Assembly (NCBI GenBank): GCA_964019695.1
Contig: OZ026517.1
Coordinates: 54,367,672 to 54,431,671, forward strand
Direction of reading: 5' to 3'
DNA length: 64,000 bases
DNA from: Loripinus fragilis
Lineage: Eukaryota > Mollusca > Bivalvia > Lucinida > Lucinidae
The notes beneath the pieces were generated by a model. That model worked only from the letters and a program-made list of their open reading frames with translations. It was not told the DNA's origin and did not search any database. Below are positions 58,218 to 64,000 of this stretch, in pieces (the first letter of the stretch is position 1; every line of letters starts with the position of its first letter). A program made the translations under genes and the position numbers.

Positions 58218-59649
58218 GTAAACACAATAAGGATACTTTTTATTTGTATTGGCGTAACGGTTCTTTATCCAATTCTAGATCAGAGGGTAAATTATATTTG
58301 TTTAAAGCAATACCTTAATGTTGTGACATTCTAAACCGTAATATTGACGAGATATCTCGCTCGTAAGTCCGTTAGGTGTAACAATCAGTTTGCCTAATTG
58401 TTTGAAATATGCATGGAATATTATGTATGTTTAATTTAAAAATTTTCAACACAGTGATGTATTAGTAACTTGAACTACTATCAGGTAATATCATGATTCT
58501 ATCATAGGAAACACTTGAAAAAGAAAACGATTGTCCTTGATATCAAAATTAGGGCCTTAAAAAGGCTTTCTCTTTCATTGCTGTTAAGAGAGGTGTCACA
58601 ACTTCTTCAACACACAACAAATGTTTTCATGACAAAAAAAAGATAAAAAGGTAATCTAGTAGTTATAAATTTTAATTTTTGCCCTCTTGCGACCCTTATA
58701 TATGTCAATTTTTAATGGTAGAAGGCAATATTGATCTGTATATGACCCTCTTTGACATGTGTATAAGATGTTCAATCCAATGTATAACTAGATCATATGA
58801 GCTCATTGCCCTTTTTAAAGAATAAACCAAAGGCTGATATTTGGGGCGCGGTATCGCCTGGAGCTCATCTAACAAGTTTACTCAAACGTTGCCCTTTGAC
58901 ACAACAATGGTCAAGCTCTAATGAATTATATAGTGGAAATATCTTGAGTACTTGATGCACTGTATTTCATGCACTATATTTGATGCATGTTTGGTGCACT
59001 TGTTTTTCTTCGCTAATATACTAAAACAAAGTAGTCAAATAGAAGAAGTTCTTCATTTTACTTGATCCCAGCATTGCTCATTTACCATGTATAGATCCAT
59101 TCACTACTAAATAGTCTGAGTTAATTGATAAACTGGTGGTGTAATCCTAACAATAATTTATTGTGAATTTGATAATATGTAAAAAAATCTTTGCTAATCT
59201 TTTGCCCCTTTACTTTTTTCCATACTTTATAATGACAAATTAATCTTTTTTATATGCAACGTATTTTTTCATATGCCAAGTGATCTGCATGTTTTCTTTC
59301 TGAAAAAGATAAAACTTTTTTTGATAATTTTTGGCTGAATATACATGTACGAGCTGAATACGGCACATGCAGCGTGTTATTGCTGCGTTTTTCTGTCTGT
59401 TTTGATTGTGTTAATCATTGGGTACACCTATTCATTTCTCTCATCCTTCTCATAGTGGGGCATGGTATTTTTTTATATCAAAAAGTAGTGTTTTCTATAT
59501 GTTATATAGTAAGCACAAATAATTGTTTATCAAATTTACATAAAGGACAAGTCCCTACCTTAGTAGGAAACTATTGAAACTCCCACTCATAAATCACATG
59601 TCTTTATTTTGTATTACAGCTCATTTCATTAACATTGTCACTTAGTTCT
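58218..59649. other. No gene seen (intronic)
   Basis: AT-rich intron sequence without recognised repeats. Confidence 0.4.
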
Positions 59650-60271
59650 ATATATGAGCGTGGATCTGACAAAAGGGTCCTTCGGGCATTTAAACACTTT
59701 TTGTGTAATCAAAATTTCAAAAACATCTAAATTTTCAAGATTTTACATGTTTTTACAACAGACTCTAATTGTTTCTAACATGTAATACAATCAAAGGCGC
59801 AAACAGTTCTGATAAAATTAAGAGATAGGTATAATGTATGTTGCCATGGCAACAGCTGTGCATATTGACTACACGCTTCCGTGAAAACAGGATTCCTCAT
59901 TTCAAATGCTTTTGTAAACACGGGAAGTGCGTATGTGGGCTATTTGTGCAGTCTATGCAATTGCATATATACATCAAATTTACAGAAACATGAAGCATTT
60001 TTGAAATATAGCTTCGAGCGTCTTTGTTTATGGTCATATGTCAACACAATGGCGTTGACGTCAGATCTTCATTAACAACGTTAAGTGACGTCATGTTTAA
60101 AACGCATCATATATACGAGTTATAACGCACATATTTTTGTTATTTGTAAAAATAATCTCTTCAAATTTTCTGTAATTGTTCACAACAGCTAGGACTTTCT
60201 TTCTCTGTAAATATCTCACTTTTGACTTTTATTGCCAGAAGGACCCTTTTGTCAGATCTTGGCTCATATAT
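59650..60271. mobile_element. ~620-bp MITE with TATATGAGC...GATCTGACAAAAGG ends
   Basis: Left TATATATGAGCGTGGATCTG, ACAAAAGGGTCCTTCGGGCA pairs with right TGCCAGAAGGACCCTTTTGT, CAGATCTTGGCTCATATATA. The interior has TGTTGCCATGGCAACAG and TGACGTCA sequences. No coding capacity. A decayed relative may lie near 34970. Confidence 0.65.
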
Positions 60272-61247
60272 ATATACACTCAAGGACTTTAAAAACGCAA
60301 AAATCGAAATTCATAAAATTAGCAAATTTTGGCAAAAAAATTAACACCAATATGTCAACAAAAGATGATTTAAATTTCATATCAAAATAATAAATAATTT
60401 AAGAGCATCAGTCTATCCAAAGACAATACCCTTAGATTCTAAAGCTGCAATTTGAAATCTGTCTTGAAATTGGGCATGCTTTAAAATTATAAGAACAAAA
60501 TATTTTACAAAAAAAATCTGAAACAAATTACCCTTTGAGCCCTGCTATTCGTCTGGCAGTGTTTGTAGCCAGCCAGAACGGATATCGTCGATGTCAATAG
60601 TAAGTGAGTATGATCAGGAAATACCACAATCCAAAAACACCGGTTTTAGGTATAGATAGAGGCAGAGTGTCGTTTCCAGCCGATTCAACTTGTTAAGAAG
60701 ACAAAAAAAATTGGGTTCAAAAATATATATTTTCATTTTTTTGCGTATTTAAAGTCCTTCAGTTTATGTGTATTACCAAAATCCCTGCCTTCATACATGA
60801 CTTTATTTCTTGGAAAACTGTGAGTTACTACAGTGTATACTTACCATAGTTGACACATGCTATCTCAAACGATTTATGACAAGATTAGCCCTCCTTTTGA
60901 AAAGCATAAAATGTTGTAACAAAATTTGCAAATGTAGGAATAACAAACACGTGAACATACAAGTTAGCAAGTCGACAAAGAGTTTTGTAAATATCTAATA
61001 TACATTAGGACATCCTCTGAGGATGTACAGCGTTACATGATAGTTTGCAGTATAATGATAGCGTTTAAACTAAAATTGTCTTATATTAGAGTTACCACCT
61101 TTAAATCTTAAAAGAACCGTTGAATGTCTTAAATTTTTTCACTGATGCTTATTTAAAATTGTATTAGAATACAGTGACTACATAGTATATTTTTCTTTTT
61201 ACCTTACAGAGCCCATATAATAATATTAGAGTTTTATTTTTTTTCAG
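60272..61247. other. Intronic; family B fragment at 60598-60645
   Basis: TAGTAAGTGAGTATGATCAG then GAAATACCACAATCC near 60598 matches 31690-31730. The rest is AT-rich, ending at the acceptor TTTTTTTTCAG at 61247. Confidence 0.5.
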
Positions 61248-61357
61248 GTCTAATAGCATTTCAGATGAGCGAACATCTATCAGCAGTGGTATTTCCTCTC
61301 ACAGTAGCAATAGCAGCGGTGGCTTATTATCATCAAATGTAATGCTATCTAGTACAG
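61248..61357 (+). CDS. Mucin-like membrane protein gene, cytoplasmic tail exon
   Basis: A long T-tract acceptor (TTTTATTTTTTTTCAG|G) completes the AGG codon left by the previous exon. The frame reads RSNSISDERTSISSGISSH, then SNSSGGLLSSNVMLSST, ending at donor AGTACAG|GTATGG in phase 1. It is Ser-rich and hydrophilic, as expected for a phosphorylatable cytoplasmic tail after the TKRKR stop-transfer. If the donor is not used, the frame runs on to 61530 through 57 more codons with a hydrophobic end (WVLRLALVLLNIVLV), a possible retained-intron isoform. Confidence 0.6.
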
Positions 61358-62969
61358 GTATGGAGAATCCTATGAATATCACAAAAACCTTTCTAACAGT
61401 TTTTATGAGCTTAACATCATTTCTGAAACTAACAAAATCCAGAGTGGAGATTTGGGCAGTACAGCTTTTACAGTTACTTGCCTGGGTTTTGCGTTTGGCC
61501 CTGGTTTTATTAAATATAGTTCTAGTTTGACAATCATCTCGCTTAGGAAAAGATGGCAAATAGCTTTACTTTTGCTGTTGTGTTGTCGTTGGTTTGTTTT
61601 CTGTGTCTCTTCTTAGAAGAGCGGTACGTTGGTCTGTGAATTGTGGATGCGGCATTTACTGGTTATATACTCATTAATGGGCCTCTTTGCGATAAAACCT
61701 GTCTTTGGGGTTTCCGGCAAAGCGAGACTCAAACTAGTCTCCTCAGCTACAGAGACTAGCTAGAAAACTGAAATTTCGCTCGTAGCAAGCTTAGATATGG
61801 TACTTTCCAAGACGCGAATAACAAAGGCGCTGATTAGACTGCGCGGATGTGCAGGCTGGTCTGCGCCTGTGTTGTTTGCAAACCCCAGAAGACAGGTTTT
61901 CTCACGTCGAGGCCCATTTTATATATATTCAATGTCTGAACGCACTTTCCAGAGCTTTCTTATACTAAAAGTGAGTATGACCAGAAAATGCAGCAATCGC
62001 ATATCGCAGACAAACTCATGCCAAAAAAGAACATTTGAAATACATCGTCTCTTATTCCAGTAGTTTAAATCACAACTTAATAAGCTTTGCTCAGAAAACA
62101 GAATAAATTTCGGACAAAATATCTTTCTCTCATTCGATATTGGTCTATGCTGATAGGAGTTATTGCCCGTTGTTCACGAGATTACGCCATTATTGGTGAC
62201 TTCGGGTCTTTAAGTCCAATGATTTTGTTCACAACCATTTATAAAACTTGCGCTAAGTACCAAAATGCCTTCATATATGACCCATATCACCACATACTTA
62301 AAGATATGTTTCTCATTCTTTGTGCACAGCTGACAAGTTTTATGATGTTCGCTCTCTAAATCAAATATTGTTATCTGAACTAAATCAAACTTAATCACAA
62401 TATTTAATACTAAATGTCGTCTTGAGTTCTATAGTGGTTCATATAGCATTATGCTTTCATGGGTTATTGTACTTTGACAATAAGAACTAGGTTAGGTTGT
62501 TTATTAGCCATGTGGACTCTTTTACAGCGTTTAATTATCATTTGAATATGCCTAAAAATACTTTTCCAATTAAGTATGCACTAAATTACTAGTTAACAAA
62601 TCGACAATGGTTCTTTTGAGCCCTGGTATAGAAAAAAATTCTGAGTGGATGTGATATATTTACAAAATTTATGTGCTTTACGAAAACCTTGACATGAATG
62701 GCATTTAAACACATTTCAGTCATGAAATGTATTCCTATATATACTATACCGCTGTACCATACTCTGGCATAACGAATAAATTGTGTAGTGGTCAGCAGTG
62801 AATGTTTCAACTTTAGTCTCTTTTTTCTTTCATTTTATAGGCTATGATTTATAACCTACAGAAAACATTAACTATAATGTAATATGCACCTTAACGAATA
62901 TACTATTACATTGGATGAATATTTCAGCTTTACATAAACGAATAAACGCTTGTTATCTTATTATTACAG
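61358..62969. other. Intron with family B pieces and a MITE
   Basis: Holds family B fragments at about 61565-61672 (plus) and 61965-62025 (minus) and the MITE at 61676-61920. Otherwise AT-rich. Confidence 0.5.
61676..61920. mobile_element. Hairpin MITE, AATGGGCCTC ends
   Basis: Left AATGGGCCTCTTTGCGATAA, AACCTGTCTTTGGGGTTT pairs with right AAACCCCAGAAGACAGGTTT, TCTCACGTCGAGGCCCATT. The interior contains GACTGCGCGGATGTGCAGGC, a relative of the CGCATACGCG core in the MITE at 21826. Confidence 0.75.
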
Positions 62970-62996
62970 CATCAAAGTCGCCATTGACACCTGTTG
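62970..62996 (+). CDS. Mucin-like membrane protein gene, 27-nt microexon
   Basis: Acceptor CTTATTATTACAG|CATCAA and donor CCTGTTG|GTAAGT (perfect GTAAGT) bracket 27 bases. The exon is symmetric (phase 1-1) and adds about nine residues (ASKSPLTPV) to the Ser-rich tail, including SPLTP, a possible proline-directed phosphorylation site. A symmetric exon could be skipped without loss of frame. The gene would continue beyond; no following exon was recognised before the window end. Confidence 0.5.
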
Positions 62997-64000
62997 GTAA
63001 GTTTTTTTTAATTTTACACTTAGCAGTTAATTCAATGAGTATCCTGTATAATTATGACTGCTTATGCTATTTAATGCACTTCCAGGAAATCCTTTTTAGT
63101 TCACCTGAGCATGAAATGCTTTAAGTAGGATATTATCCCAATAGCCCACTATAAGCATTTCATGCTCAGGTCTAAGCCAATTTCAAGTGATCGGCATAGG
63201 TTGAGCATCGTCAACAATTTGCTTTAAACGAAAATTCCTCCTATACCCTAATCAAACTATACTGCTCTTACAGGTCATACTCACTTACTTTTTGTGCTAT
63301 GGTTCTTAGTTTCTTTTCAGGTTTTGCAATCATCAGATCTGGTTTCTTTACTTGGATTGTGTTTTTGCTGTCATGTTGCTGTCTATGTTCTTTATCTCTT
63401 CCTTGCGGTGTCGTATGTTGGTCTTAAGCATGAGTGTGGCGTTTTTGGCCTTACACTCATGTTTTTGTGAACACTAACATGTTTTGTCGAATAGTTCAAC
63501 CCAATTCTCGCACACCAGATTGGGATTTTCATTGTTTTTACCCATGTGAGATAATTCTTTCTCACATACTAACGCATACAAGAACGAGTGATCCCTATGT
63601 TATCTCGCTGTCAGAAAAATCTGTCCCACATCGCTACCTATGTTTTGCTAATGCCAGATACCCAACACGCATAATTTTTGGCACATGACTGTATTCTTTT
63701 GGAAACGAAAGTTGAGTTGTTGATCACGTTGAGGCATTCAGGAAAATTTCTAATGTTGAAATTTTCATTGATTAAAGTAGGCAGGCACGCTTGGTATAAA
63801 CTGCACCTGATCACTTTCTTTAAACATTTATTCTATGCTTTCAACATGCTAAGTGCATTGCGATTGACATATTTGACGTGTTGGGCAATCATGAATGTCA
63901 TAAATGAGTAACTGAATGCACCGGACCAGAGTCACGTTTTTCTAAACTAACTCACGTATTCAAGTTACTGTTGCTGAAAAGCTAGTTCTTGAAAATCCAT
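62997..64000. other. Intronic or intergenic; hairpin and family B fragment
   Basis: Contains the hairpin at 63103-63171 and a family B piece at about 63270-63430 (CAGGTCATACTCACTTACT; CTCTTCCTTGCGGTGTCGTA). Nothing else recognised to the window end. Confidence 0.4.
63103..63171. repeat. Perfect 19-bp inverted repeat hairpin
   Basis: ACCTGAGCATGAAATGCTT at 63103-63121 and its exact complement AAGCATTTCATGCTCAGGT at 63153-63171, separated by a 31-base loop. The GAGCATGAAAT core is also at the heart of the MITE at 19921-20184. Confidence 0.75.

Overview
The window is AT-rich eukaryotic DNA from an animal genome. It has long non-coding stretches, GT-AG splice sites, polymerase III (tRNA-like) SINE heads, several clades of non-LTR retrotransposon, fold-back DNA elements and satellites. 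The repeat style (GATA-tailed RTs, hairpin MITEs with CGCATACGCG cores, G-rich GGATCC hairpins, tRNA-headed SINEs) suggests a lophotrochozoan, most likely a bivalve mollusc. This is an inference; no sequence search was possible.

Layout. 0-3.4 kb: unannotated DNA with a tRNA-like remnant and one copy of an interspersed repeat called family A here. 3.4-10 kb: a nearly full-length, mutated non-LTR retrotransposon whose ORF1 has a PHD-like finger and a coiled coil, and whose ORF2 has an endonuclease, a reverse transcriptase and a C-terminal CCHC knuckle. A 683-bp inverted-repeat DNA element splits ORF2. 10-20 kb: an RT scrap and a run of satellites, including a higher-order array at 15.9-17.5 kb and a ~180-bp array at 18.1-19.2 kb. 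20-34 kb: a 5'-truncated CR1/L2-like RT, hairpin MITEs, a Tc1/mariner fold-back built from two inverted transposase 3' halves, an L1-like ORF1 relic and a candidate two-exon minus-strand gene at 24 kb. 34-42 kb: two tRNA-headed SINEs, two candidate minus-strand terminal exons at 36 kb and a PIF/Harbinger-like element inserted in a family A repeat.

42.6-63 kb: the best host-gene candidate is on the plus strand. Six exon-like segments are compatible in splice phase (2-1, 1-0, 0-1, 1-2, 2-1, 1-1). Together they would encode a Cys-containing ectodomain, two furin-type basic sites, a long Thr/Ser-rich mucin-like stalk, one transmembrane helix and a Ser-rich cytoplasmic tail, and the gene continues past the last visible exon. 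Its introns hold a degenerate minus-strand non-LTR element, an RTE-like RT relic, family A and family B repeats and MITEs.

No prokaryotic-type system, CRISPR array, operon or genuine tRNA/rRNA gene was seen. The least familiar items are the mucin-like gene, the fold-back Tc1 structure, the higher-order satellite, the TCCCCGCGGGGA palindrome cluster and the undescribed family A repeat. All gene models are by eye and need transcript support.
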